Origin: Nitrospirota bacterium
GTDB lineage: Bacteria; Nitrospirota; Thermodesulfovibrionia; Thermodesulfovibrionales; Dissulfurispiraceae
NCBI GenBank assembly: GCA_021847795.1
Contig: JAJZPZ010000018.1
Span: forward strand, 1-33,596
Reading direction: 5' to 3'
Length of the DNA: 33,596 nucleotides
Position numbers and translations under genes: made by a program. This document shows, in pieces, positions 8,043 to 15,398 of the stretch. The notes beneath the pieces were generated by a model, which saw nothing but the letters and a program-made list of their open reading frames with translations, was not told the DNA's origin and did no database searches. Every line of letters begins with the position of its first letter. Position 1 is the stretch's first letter.

Positions 8043-9086
8043 ATGCAAAGTGAAAAGCGGGAAATGAGAAATGGAAAGTATGCAGTAAAGATGGTCCCCC
8101 TGTTTTTTCTGTTTCTCACTTCTTATTACCTTCTCCCCACTGCTTTCGCCTTTGCCGAAACTACCATACGGGTGCTGCTGGTGGACGGCAAGAACTCGAA
8201 GGTCCCGCAGAAAGATGAAAAGGTTGAAAAGCTCGGGAATGCCAAGGGAGAGGTCATATTGAGCGGATTCAAATATCCCGGCGCCCTGGATGTGTGGAAA
8301 GGCGAGAACGGCCTGTACATCGTGAACGAGGTCCCTTTGGAGGATTACGTCAAGGGTGTTGTTGCCGCTGAAGTCGGAAGCAAATGGGACGCGGAGGCGC
8401 TCAAGGCCCAGGCCGTTGCCTCGCGGACCTATGCCATATACCAGAAGCTTAACAACAGCGCAAACAAAATCTCCTACAATCTTACTTCCTCGGTCCTCCA
8501 TCAGGTATACAAGGGGAGCGATATCCCTGAATCCATAGCTAAAGCCGTAGACGACACGAAAGGAGAAATACTTACCTACGAGGGCAGTCCGATAGCGGCC
8601 TTCTACCACTCAACAAGCGGCGGGATAACCGAAGATCCTGTCGAAGTTTTCGGGAAGAGTTATCCCTACCTGAAATCCGTTGAGACGAATTGCGAGATTT
8701 CCCCTTACTACATGTGGGAAAAGAGGATACCGGTATCAGAGCTGGAAAAGGCCCTGAGCACAAGCGGGCTGAAGGATATCTTCATAGATTCCTATACGGA
8801 TTCCAACCGTGTGAAAAATTTTAAAATTATTACTGAAACAGATGAATTTACCATCCCCGGGAACGATCTGAGAAAAAACCTCGGATGGGAGAGATTGCCG
8901 AGCATTCTGATAACGAGTCTTACCAGGAGCGGCAATATTTATATATTTGAAGGAAAGGGGTACGGCCACGGCGTCGGGATGTGCCAGTGGAGTGCCCTGG
9001 AGATGGCAAAGGAAGGGAAAAACTACAAAGAGATCCTTTCCAAGTTTTATCCGGGTACCACCCTTGAACATTATGAGAACCGCTGA
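8043..9086 (+). CDS. SpoIID/LytB-family peptidoglycan hydrolase
   Basis: Probable exported lytic transglycosylase acting on peptidoglycan. The 347-residue protein has an N-terminal signal peptide (hydrophobic residues 18-37, predicted cut after AFA at 38). The SpoIID/LytB domain includes VPLEDYVKGVVAAE with the likely catalytic E110, AQAVASRTYA, the HSTSGG block around H189, and the C-terminal GYGHGVGMCQWSA motif. The ATG follows GGAGG and touches the upstream stop codon. The DNA for residues 1-36 looks like a dispersed inverted repeat (see 8045-8140). In non-spore-formers this family is linked to cell division and wall remodelling; no sporulation is implied. It overlaps queA by 14 bases. Confidence 0.9.
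   Translation: MQSEKREMRNGKYAVKMVPLFFLFLTSYYLLPTAFAFAETTIRVLLVDGKNSKVPQKDEKVEKLGNAKGEVILSGFKYPGALDVWKGENGLYIVNEVPLEDYVKGVVAAEVGSKWDAEALKAQAVASRTYAIYQKLNNSANKISYNLTSSVLHQVYKGSDIPESIAKAVDDTKGEILTYEGSPIAAFYHSTSGGITEDPVEVFGKSYPYLKSVETNCEISPYYMWEKRIPVSELEKALSTSGLKDIFIDSYTDSNRVKNFKIITETDEFTIPGNDLRKNLGWERLPSILITSLTRSGNIYIFEGKGYGHGVGMCQWSALEMAKEGKNYKEILSKFYPGTTLEHYENR
8045..8140 (+). repeat. Signal-peptide repeat (family C), copy 1
   Basis: A low-complexity imperfect inverted repeat. GTGAAAAGCGGGAAATGAGAAA-type sequence on the left is answered by TTTCTCACTTCTTATTACC on the right. The right half encodes the hydrophobic core of the SpoIID-like signal peptide. A comparable arrangement occurs at 28012-28130 on the other strand. 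Confidence 0.5.
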
Positions 9087-10215
9087 CTTCAACTTCAGCT
9101 TTTCCAGAGAGCTCATTGCAGCACGACCTTCCGGCAAAAGAGACCATTCCAGGCTTCTTGTCCTCGATCGGGACGGCAGCGTAGAGCATAAAAGGTTTGC
9201 CGACATTGCTGAGTACCTGGACAAAGGGGACATGCTCCTGTTGAACAACACGAAGGTGTTTCCCGCCCGTATCACAGGCACAAAGCCTTCCGGGGGAAAG
9301 TTGGAGGTCCTGCTCATGAAGGAAACTGCAGGTAACGGGACCTGGGAAGTCCTCTGCAAAGGCAGGTTCAACGGGCAGCTCCTTTTCTTCGGCAGCCTGA
9401 GAGCCGAGATATGGACTGAGGAGGATGCCGGGGGAGGGCGCCCTAAGAGGTGCTTGAGGTTTACGGATGCAGATCCGTCGCGTATTGCGGACCTGCTCTG
9501 GCAGTACGGCTCTATGCCGCTGCCGCCTTATATACGGCGTATGCCGGATGAGGCGGACAAGGAAAGGTACCAGACAGTGTATGCGCAGAAACAGGGCTCA
9601 ATCGCCGCTCCCACTGCGGGGTTGCACTTTACGAAGGAACTCCTTGAGGCAATAAGAAAGAAGGGGGTGGCTGTAAGGACCCTGACCCTGCATGTGGGCA
9701 TCGGCACGTTCAAACCGATAAAAGCTGAATTGCTCAGGGAACATACGATGGATTCCGAGTATTTCGAGTTCGGCGCGGCCCTGATTGATGAGATCCGGGA
9801 AGTAAAGAGTGCCGGCAACCGGCTCGTAACAGTAGGGACAACAGCAACAAGGGCTGTTGAGGGATTCATGAGCGGACGGTATAAAGACAGTAACGAGTTA
9901 ATAGTAACAAGTAACGAGTTAAAGACTAACGACAAAGACTTGTCACTGTCTTCAGATCCTTTACTTGTTACTCGTTACTCGTCACTGCCTTCAGACTCAT
10001 CACTCATAAAGGGATACACGGATATCTTCATTTATCCGGGCTACGAATTCAAGGTGGTGGACAGCCTGATTACCAACTTCCACCTCCCTTGTTCAACACC
10101 CCTGATGCTTGCTGCTGCGTTTTCAGGTTTTGAAAATATATCAAGGGCTTACGATGAGGCTATTGCCATGAATTATAGATTTTTTTCCTATGGTGATGCT
10201 ATGCTAATTTTATGA
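9073..10215 (+). CDS. queA: S-adenosylmethionine:tRNA ribosyltransferase-isomerase QueA
   Basis: Transfers and rearranges the ribose of SAM onto preQ1-tRNA to make epoxyqueuosine, the substrate of QueH. I use the ATG at 9073, which begins the family N-terminus. The frame is open further upstream inside the SpoIID-like gene. Family blocks are LLLNNTKVFPARI, GSIAAPTAGLHFT, LHVGIGTFKPI, TVGTTATRAVE and YPGYEFKVVDSLITNFHLP. The product is 380 residues, about 30-40 more than usual. Residues about 272-313 are encoded by a palindromic repeat (9885-10012), where other QueA proteins have a short loop before the TDIFIYPGY block. It is translationally coupled at both ends: a 14-base overlap upstream and an ATGA overlap with the SPOR gene. 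Confidence 0.96.
   Translation: MRTADFNFSFSRELIAARPSGKRDHSRLLVLDRDGSVEHKRFADIAEYLDKGDMLLLNNTKVFPARITGTKPSGGKLEVLLMKETAGNGTWEVLCKGRFNGQLLFFGSLRAEIWTEEDAGGGRPKRCLRFTDADPSRIADLLWQYGSMPLPPYIRRMPDEADKERYQTVYAQKQGSIAAPTAGLHFTKELLEAIRKKGVAVRTLTLHVGIGTFKPIKAELLREHTMDSEYFEFGAALIDEIREVKSAGNRLVTVGTTATRAVEGFMSGRYKDSNELIVTSNELKTNDKDLSLSSDPLLVTRYSSLPSDSSLIKGYTDIFIYPGYEFKVVDSLITNFHLPCSTPLMLAAAFSGFENISRAYDEAIAMNYRFFSYGDAMLIL
9885..10012 (+). repeat. Palindromic element (family A) inside queA
   Basis: Units such as GTAACAAGTAACGAGT (about 9904-9919) are mirrored by ACTTGTTACTCGTTAC around 9963-9978, and related CACTGCC and ACTCATCACTC units follow. The element keeps the queA frame open and encodes a Ser/Asp/Leu-rich peptide absent from the enzyme family. 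Confidence 0.8.
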
Positions 10216-11123
10216 GGGGCAGAGTTACAGAAAGGTCCTCGATTCTCCTCCTGGGCAGGAACACCGTGGTAATCGGGGCAGTTGTCGTTACTGCTGTCAG
10301 TTTTGGCCTCGGCTATTTTTTCGGATATAAGGGAACCGATGTTGCTGAAACGGAAAAGCAGGTCAGGGAAAGCCCCCAGGAAACCAGGGAGAGCGTTAAG
10401 GAAGTAAAGGAAAATCCCAAAGCAAGCGAGGATGCCCCTGCCGGGGACAAAAACGTTTTAGAGGCTGGTCCTGAAAAACAGGCGGCAGATGCAGCGCAAA
10501 GCGCTCCCCCTGTCACAAAGCCGGTTCAGGCTGCAGCGCAACCGGCAGCGCAACCGATAGTTCCCCCTGCTCCTGCCGGGACTGATACGATAAAGCCGCC
10601 TGCCCCCATCCCTGAGATTGCTCCTTCCAACATGCCGGGTGCGCCGGCAAAGGAAGAGGAAAGAAGAGTGGGGGCCGGGAGGCAGGCAACCACTGATTCC
10701 ATAGACAAAGCGCAGGCGCGGGAAAACGGCGGTCCGGCGGCAAGAGGGGGCATAAAGGGAAGGAAAACGATCCGGAAAAAGACTTCAGGACGCGTTCATC
10801 CCGTAAAAAAAGGAAGTTCGAAGGCAAAAGCGCGCAAGCCTGCCCCTGCCGGAGAAAGCATAACGAAGGACGTCCAGCCGGCTGGGAACGGAAGAAGGCT
10901 TTATACTGTTCAAATGGGTGCTTTCCCCACCAAAGAGGGAGCTGAACAGCTGCAGCAGGCATTGAAAGCCAAGGGGTATAAGCCGTATGTTGTTGATGCC
11001 GGAAGCGGAGGTGCTTATTTCAGAGTTCGGGTCGGCTCGTTCAACACTAAAAAGAATGCGGAGCACAGCGCCGCTGCCCTTTCAAAACAGACAGGATTAC
11101 AAAATTTCGTCACAATAAAATAA
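10212..11123 (+). CDS. SPOR-domain membrane protein
   Basis: Probable single-pass inner-membrane protein that binds denuded septal peptidoglycan, FtsN/DedD-like in layout; the specific role is unknown. The 303 residues comprise a short cytoplasmic start, a transmembrane helix near residues 15-35, and a long Pro/Ala/Lys-rich periplasmic linker. A C-terminal SPOR domain follows, about 228-303, with two YTVQMGAF / YFRVRVGSF half-repeats. The start codon overlaps the queA stop as ATGA. Its position behind a SpoIID-like hydrolase, whose relatives act at septa, fits a cell-division role. Confidence 0.85.
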   Translation: MRGRVTERSSILLLGRNTVVIGAVVVTAVSFGLGYFFGYKGTDVAETEKQVRESPQETRESVKEVKENPKASEDAPAGDKNVLEAGPEKQAADAAQSAPPVTKPVQAAAQPAAQPIVPPAPAGTDTIKPPAPIPEIAPSNMPGAPAKEEERRVGAGRQATTDSIDKAQARENGGPAARGGIKGRKTIRKKTSGRVHPVKKGSSKAKARKPAPAGESITKDVQPAGNGRRLYTVQMGAFPTKEGAEQLQQALKAKGYKPYVVDAGSGGAYFRVRVGSFNTKKNAEHSAAALSKQTGLQNFVTIK

Positions 11124-11125
11124 AT

Positions 11126-11183
11126 GCAGTAACGAGTTGCGAGTAACAAGTTGTCAGCCTTTAACTTGTTACTCGTTACTTTT
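11126..11183 (+). repeat. Palindromic element (family A) before phoH
   Basis: A perfect 13-bp inverted repeat, CGAGTAACAAGTT at 11140-11152 and its complement at 11163-11175, with an extra GCAGTAACGAGT unit on the left. It fills the whole SPOR-phoH gap and could form a hairpin in the transcript just ahead of phoH. Confidence 0.85.
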
Positions 11184-11187
11184 AGTT

Positions 11188-12153
11188 ATGGAGGTATTTA
11201 CGAAGACTATTGAACTTGAGCTTGATGAAGATAAAGAGTATCCTTTTCTTCACGGCGGGATTGACAAGACGTTTAAGGTAATAGAGGAGTCCTTTGGAGT
11301 TGCCATCAGTGTGAGAGGCAACAAGCTTATTATCCAGGGGGAAAACGGGAACATCGGGAAAGCGGAACGGCTGATCCAGGAGATCCGGACAGTCAACAAA
11401 AACGGCTATACCCTGAAACCGGAAGACATCAGCTATGCAGTCAAATCAGTATCAGAGGGCCAGGACCTTTCCATCAGCGACCTTTTCTCGAACAACATCC
11501 CCGTATTTTCAAAAAGAAGATTTATCATCCCCAAGACGGAAACCCAGAGGCGTTACATAGATGCGATACGCAGATTTGATATCGTCTTCGGTATCGGTCC
11601 GGCAGGCACGGGCAAGACCTATCTCGCAATGGCTATGGCCATAAACGCCTTTTTGACGAAGCAGGTCTCAAGGATTGTGCTGGTCAGACCGGCTGTTGAA
11701 GCAGGAGAGAAGCTCGGCTTTCTGCCGGGCGATATTGCGGAGAAAGTAAGCCCTTACCTGAGGCCCCTGCATGACGCGCTGTTCGATATGATGGAGATTG
11801 AGAAAGCCTCGAAGCTTATCGAACGGGGCATTATCGAGATAGCGCCGCTTGCCTTCATGAGGGGAAGGACCCTTAACGACTCTTTCGTGATACTTGACGA
11901 GGCGCAAAACACGACGCCGGAGCAGATGAAGATGTATCTTACAAGGCTCGGCTTCGGCTCAAAGACGGTAATCACCGGGGATATCACCCAGATAGACCTT
12001 CCTGCCGACAAGGTGTCAGGGCTTGTCGAAGCCATACGCATCCTCAAGGACGTGGAAGAAATAAAGATCGTGCATTTTACCGAAAAAGATGTCGTAAGGC
12101 ACAGGCTTGTCCAGGCGATCGTCAAGGCGTATGAAAGACATGAAAAACGGTAA
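11188..12153 (+). CDS. phoH: PhoH-like ATPase
   Basis: Cytosolic P-loop ATPase often linked with YbeY and RNA metabolism; its precise activity is unsettled. The 321-residue protein has an N-terminal KH-like segment (about 1-75). The P-loop ATPase follows: Walker A GPAGTGKT at 137-144, the VRPAVEAGEKLGFLPGD block, and the Walker B FVILDEAQN near 233-241. The ATG at 11188 is chosen because the 17 codons before it lie in the palindromic element. No Shine-Dalgarno precedes it, so initiation is unclear. It overlaps the HD phosphodiesterase gene by 23 bases. phoH, the HD protein, ybeY and dgkA form a widely conserved order. Confidence 0.93.
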   Translation: MEVFTKTIELELDEDKEYPFLHGGIDKTFKVIEESFGVAISVRGNKLIIQGENGNIGKAERLIQEIRTVNKNGYTLKPEDISYAVKSVSEGQDLSISDLFSNNIPVFSKRRFIIPKTETQRRYIDAIRRFDIVFGIGPAGTGKTYLAMAMAINAFLTKQVSRIVLVRPAVEAGEKLGFLPGDIAEKVSPYLRPLHDALFDMMEIEKASKLIERGIIEIAPLAFMRGRTLNDSFVILDEAQNTTPEQMKMYLTRLGFGSKTVITGDITQIDLPADKVSGLVEAIRILKDVEEIKIVHFTEKDVVRHRLVQAIVKAYERHEKR

Positions 12154-13807
12154 CCCCTCGAAGAATAATCCAGGCCCGAAGCCGAAAGGTATCCAGGAAG
12201 CGTTCAGGGAATACCGGCAGAGGCATAAGGACGATACCTCCAGGGTGGGCGTCCTCCTGGTCCTGAGCCTCATATCCGCCCTGATCATCCAGCAGAGGGT
12301 CGGCGTTGAATATTTCTTCGGAAGCTTCCTGATCACTGCGGTGATCCTTTTCATCTTCTACAAGGATATAAGGCGGTACCGGCCGTCTTACTTTGAAGAT
12401 TACAAGATGCTGCTCCTTCTGGGCCTCCTTGTGGCCGGCACCCTCTTGTCAGGCAGGATATTCGAATATCTGCTTTCAGGGCTTTATAAGGGGCTCAACC
12501 TCCCTGAGGGCAGGTCTTTTATATTCGGCATCCCGATCCCGATGGGGGCGATGCTCGTGACCCTGATATTCGACTTCCATACGGCCATAATCTTTTCCTT
12601 CGTGATCAGCCTGCTCACTGGAATATGGCTTCATGATCCGTACTATCCCCTTTACGCCTTCATCGGCAGCCTGACTGCCGCCTTCTGCGTCATCCGCTGC
12701 AAGAGGCGCTCCGCGCTGATACGGGGCGGCATATACGTGAGCGCCATCAACGTTGTGACTACGGGGATTGTCCTGCTGCTCGGCGGGACCCTGTTTAGTT
12801 CCACCTCGCCTTCCGCTTTTATGTTCGCAGCCATATCAGGAGTGATGGTCGCTGCAGTGGTTTCCTTTATCCTGCCCGTCATTGAATACATTTTCGGGAT
12901 CACCACGGACATAAGCCTGATAGAGTTGCTTGATCTGGAGCAGCCGCTGATGCGCAATCTTATGATAGCCGCTCCCGGAACATACTATCACAGCGTCATC
13001 GTCGGGAGTCTTGCCGAGGCGGCAGCGGAAGCAGTAGGCGCCAATCCCCTGCTTTCGAAGGTCACCGCCTATTACCATGACATCGGCAAAATGAAGATGC
13101 CCGACTATTTTGTGGAAAACCAGAAGAGCACGGTCAGCAAGCATGACAAACTCACTCCCCATATGAGCAGCATGATAATCATTTCCCATGTGAAGGAAGG
13201 CATTGAGCTTGCAAAGCAGCACAAGCTGCCTAAGTCCGTTATTGATATCATCCAGCAGCACCACGGCACCAGTCTCATCGCGTTCTTCTACCAGAGGGCG
13301 CTGGAGCAGCAGACATCCGACGGGATTCCTTCACAGGCGAATTACCGCTATCCCGGCCCGAAGCCGCAGACGAGAGTTGCGGCCCTGGTCATGATGGCGG
13401 ATGCGGTTGAGGCCGCCTCCCATGCCCTTACCGACCCGACGCCGGCGCGGATCGTGGCCCTTGTGGAAAAGATAATAAACAATATCTTTCTCGATGGACA
13501 GATTGACGAGTGCGAACTGACCCTGAAAGACATATCGGAGATCAAAAAAAGGTTCACCTATATCCTTACCAGTATTTTTCACAGGAGAATAGCCTATCCT
13601 GAACTCGGTGCAAAAGGCACGTCGCAGAAGGCTGACAGAGCAGCGAGTGAATCAGGTCTTAAAAACCCCGTTGACAGGAACCTGTCTACAACGCCGTCCG
13701 TGCAGGGCAATGGAAATAGTAATAAGGAACAACCAGAGACTGCTCAGGATAAACCTGAGAAAAGTAGGGAAGGCACTCAGGAAGACCCTCGGCCACTTAG
13801 CTTGTAA
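12131..13807 (+). CDS. Membrane HD-domain phosphodiesterase, PgpH/YqfF-like, short form
   Basis: Probable membrane phosphodiesterase. The closest known relatives (PgpH) degrade cyclic di-AMP. The 558-residue protein has a hydrophilic start, about seven transmembrane helices between residues 38 and 255, then a cytosolic HD domain. The HD metal ligands are visible: H287 (YYHS), H316-D317 (HDIG) and H377-H378. The large extracellular HDED domain that normally follows the first helix is missing: helix 1 (about 38-57) runs straight into helix 2. The tail after about residue 490 is polar, and its last 32 codons overlap ybeY. I start at the ATG at 12131; 12140 is an alternative. The substrate is inferred from the family only. 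Confidence 0.85.
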   Translation: MKDMKNGNPSKNNPGPKPKGIQEAFREYRQRHKDDTSRVGVLLVLSLISALIIQQRVGVEYFFGSFLITAVILFIFYKDIRRYRPSYFEDYKMLLLLGLLVAGTLLSGRIFEYLLSGLYKGLNLPEGRSFIFGIPIPMGAMLVTLIFDFHTAIIFSFVISLLTGIWLHDPYYPLYAFIGSLTAAFCVIRCKRRSALIRGGIYVSAINVVTTGIVLLLGGTLFSSTSPSAFMFAAISGVMVAAVVSFILPVIEYIFGITTDISLIELLDLEQPLMRNLMIAAPGTYYHSVIVGSLAEAAAEAVGANPLLSKVTAYYHDIGKMKMPDYFVENQKSTVSKHDKLTPHMSSMIIISHVKEGIELAKQHKLPKSVIDIIQQHHGTSLIAFFYQRALEQQTSDGIPSQANYRYPGPKPQTRVAALVMMADAVEAASHALTDPTPARIVALVEKIINNIFLDGQIDECELTLKDISEIKKRFTYILTSIFHRRIAYPELGAKGTSQKADRAASESGLKNPVDRNLSTTPSVQGNGNSNKEQPETAQDKPEKSREGTQEDPRPLSL

Positions 13808-14195
13808 CGGTTATCTGAAGGGGCATGAGAGCGTAGAGGTCAGTGTCTCTTTTGTGAACGACAGGAAGATGAGAAGCCTGAACCGTGAGTACCGGGGAAT
13901 CGACAGGACGACCGACGTGCTTTCATTCCCCCAGTACGACAGTAATGAGTTGAAAGAGAAAAGAGAGTCCGTAGACTCGTTACTGCTTCTAGGCGATATC
14001 GTCATCAGCCCTGCCCGGGCAAAGAGTCAGGCCCGGGAGTATGGACTTGTTTTTTACGGAGAAATCAACCGGCTGCTGATCCACGGGCTTCTTCACCTGC
14101 TGGGATATGATCACGAGACAAACCGGTACCAGGCATGGAAGATGAGAAAGATGGAAGAGGAACTGTTGCACCATATAGAACAGACCAATGCGTAA
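13710..14195 (+). CDS. ybeY: Endoribonuclease YbeY
   Basis: Zinc-dependent endoribonuclease acting in 16S rRNA 3'-end maturation and ribosome quality control. The 161 residues carry the metal-binding motif H125-GLL-H129-LLGYD-H135 and the upstream TDVLSFPQ and LLGDIVIS blocks. I choose the ATG at 13710, which gives a family-like start (MEIVIRNNQ). It then overlaps the HD-protein gene by 98 bases. Between the two blocks the loop is about 16 residues and is encoded by palindromic family A sequence at 13939-13987. The gene follows phoH and the HD protein as in many bacteria. Confidence 0.93.
   Translation: MEIVIRNNQRLLRINLRKVGKALRKTLGHLACNGYLKGHESVEVSVSFVNDRKMRSLNREYRGIDRTTDVLSFPQYDSNELKEKRESVDSLLLLGDIVISPARAKSQAREYGLVFYGEINRLLIHGLLHLLGYDHETNRYQAWKMRKMEEELLHHIEQTNA
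13939..13987 (+). repeat. Palindromic element (family A) inside ybeY
   Basis: ACAGTAATGAGT at 13939-13950 and ACTCGTTACTGC at 13976-13987 form an imperfect inverted repeat with the same unit as the phoH and queA elements. It is shorter than the others and stays in frame. Confidence 0.6.
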
Positions 14196-14261
14196 AATAA
14201 AATGCACAGGTAAAGAAGCCGGGGGTTCGCTTCTTGCAGTTGCGCATCCTTATTTCAGCCT

Positions 14262-14960
14262 ATGCCGTTAAGGAAATGGATACGCAGCGCAAATAACGCC
14301 ATAGAGGGCATCCTTTATGCTGCGCGGACACAGAGGCATGTCAGATATCACCTGTATTCCGCATCCGCAACCCTGATCCTCAGTTATGTCCTCGGGGTCG
14401 AGCGGACTGACTTCCTGATCATCGCGGTTGCCGTCGTCCTTGTTTTGCTCGCCGAGATGGTGAACACCGCAATCGAATACCTGGTCGACATGATTTCCCC
14501 GGAATACAGTGAAGGGGCGCGGACAGCAAAGGATGTGGCTGCAGGGGCTGTCCTCATTACCGCCTTCGGAGCTGCCGTTATCGGGTATATCATACTTTTC
14601 CCTTATTTCAGCAGCGTGTTTGAAAGGGGCATCCATGTAGCAAAACATTCGGAACAGGAAATCACGCTCATATCAATCATTCTTGTCCTGATCGTCGTGG
14701 TGGTGCTGAAGGCCTATTTCGGCAAGGGCCATCCGCTGCGCGGAGGGATGCCCAGCGGGCATTCTGCCCTGGCATTTTCTTTCTGGATCGCAATTACCTA
14801 CAGCACCGAACACTTCATGGCCTCGCTCCTCTCCTTTGTATCGGCTGTCATCATTGCCCATAGCAGGGTATCTACAAAGGCCCATAATGCCCCGGAAGTC
14901 ATAGCCGGCGCCCTCCTGGGCTCCGGGATCACCTTCCTTTTGTTCAGGGTTTTCTCCTGA
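14262..14960 (+). CDS. Fusion of diacylglycerol/undecaprenol kinase (DgkA) and PAP2 phosphatase
   Basis: Predicted two-enzyme membrane protein of 232 residues. Residues 1-115 are a DgkA-type lipid kinase with the conserved E65, N68, E72 (AEMVNTAIE) and D91, equivalent to E. coli E69, N72, E76 and D95. Residues about 135-232 are a PAP2-type lipid phosphatase with PSGH at 164-167 and S201-R202...H208 followed by E212. The kinase half phosphorylates diacylglycerol or undecaprenol; the phosphatase half removes phosphate from lipid phosphates. A role in undecaprenyl-phosphate recycling is an inference. A perfect 7-bp hairpin (14213-14235) lies in the gap after ybeY. Confidence 0.9.
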   Translation: MPLRKWIRSANNAIEGILYAARTQRHVRYHLYSASATLILSYVLGVERTDFLIIAVAVVLVLLAEMVNTAIEYLVDMISPEYSEGARTAKDVAAGAVLITAFGAAVIGYIILFPYFSSVFERGIHVAKHSEQEITLISIILVLIVVVVLKAYFGKGHPLRGGMPSGHSALAFSFWIAITYSTEHFMASLLSFVSAVIIAHSRVSTKAHNAPEVIAGALLGSGITFLLFRVFS

Positions 14961-14967
14961 TCAGGAT

Positions 14968-15231
14968 ATGATGGTCATAAGAAATGAGGACATAAAAGAA
15001 TTGGCGCTGGAAGTGCCGGAAGGGCACAAACACCTGCGTGCCGTGCTTGTGCTTGAGGACGGCGAAGAGATCGTGCTCCAGGAAGCTGCTATTGCAAACC
15101 TTGTGAGGGCGTATATTACAGTCAAGACCCATCCCACGACATTCAGAGTGGTTTTGAAGGGGAAACGAGTCGACGGGAGAAAAGAGGGCTATGCGGAGTG
15201 GCAGTTGATGGAGAGTGAGGAGCAACCGTGA
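14968..15231 (+). CDS. Hypothetical protein, 87 residues
   Basis: I do not recognise this family. The product is a small soluble acidic/basic mixed protein without signal peptide, membrane segment or cysteines. Its alternating pattern (RAVLVLEDGEEIVLQ, TTFRVVLKGKRV) suggests a small beta-rich fold. There are two adjacent ATGs at 14968 and 14971. An AGGA at 14963-14966 is close to both, so the second may be used. It follows dgkA-PAP2 by 7 bases and its stop overlaps the next candidate start as GTGA. Confidence 0.7.
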   Translation: MMVIRNEDIKELALEVPEGHKHLRAVLVLEDGEEIVLQEAAIANLVRAYITVKTHPTTFRVVLKGKRVDGRKEGYAEWQLMESEEQP

Positions 15232-15398
15232 ACCTTTGGCACTGTCGCTTACAAATAAAGTTCTTTCAAAACCATAATCCCGCAGAACTTAAACGCAAGA
15301 TAGAAAGCCTTCAATCCCATATGGCATCAGGGCTGATGCCCAGAATGATTCCTGTGCCGCCTAGAGCGGACTTGAGGGGGCAGGGGGCGATTCGGTAA
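15228..15398 (+). CDS. Possible small protein, 56 residues
   Basis: A GTG at 15228 overlaps the stop of the preceding gene (GTGA). It has GAGGAG at 15217-15222, 5 bases upstream, a strong Shine-Dalgarno position. The frame runs to a TAA at 15396-15398 and overlaps the 3' end of mtgA on the other strand by 38 bases. The product starts MNLWHCRLQIKFFQ and has no recognised domain. The coupling signal supports translation; the lack of any family match keeps confidence low. Confidence 0.4.
   Translation: MNLWHCRLQIKFFQNHNPAELKRKIESLQSHMASGLMPRMIPVPPRADLRGQGAIR

Noticed and set aside
8043-9086. SpoIID-like gene as evidence of sporulation
   Set aside because: SpoIID/LytB proteins occur widely in non-spore-formers, and no other sporulation genes are present.
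14213-14235. Hairpin AAGAAGC/GCTTCTT after ybeY as terminator
   Set aside because: The stem is perfect but short and has no U-tract, so termination cannot be claimed.
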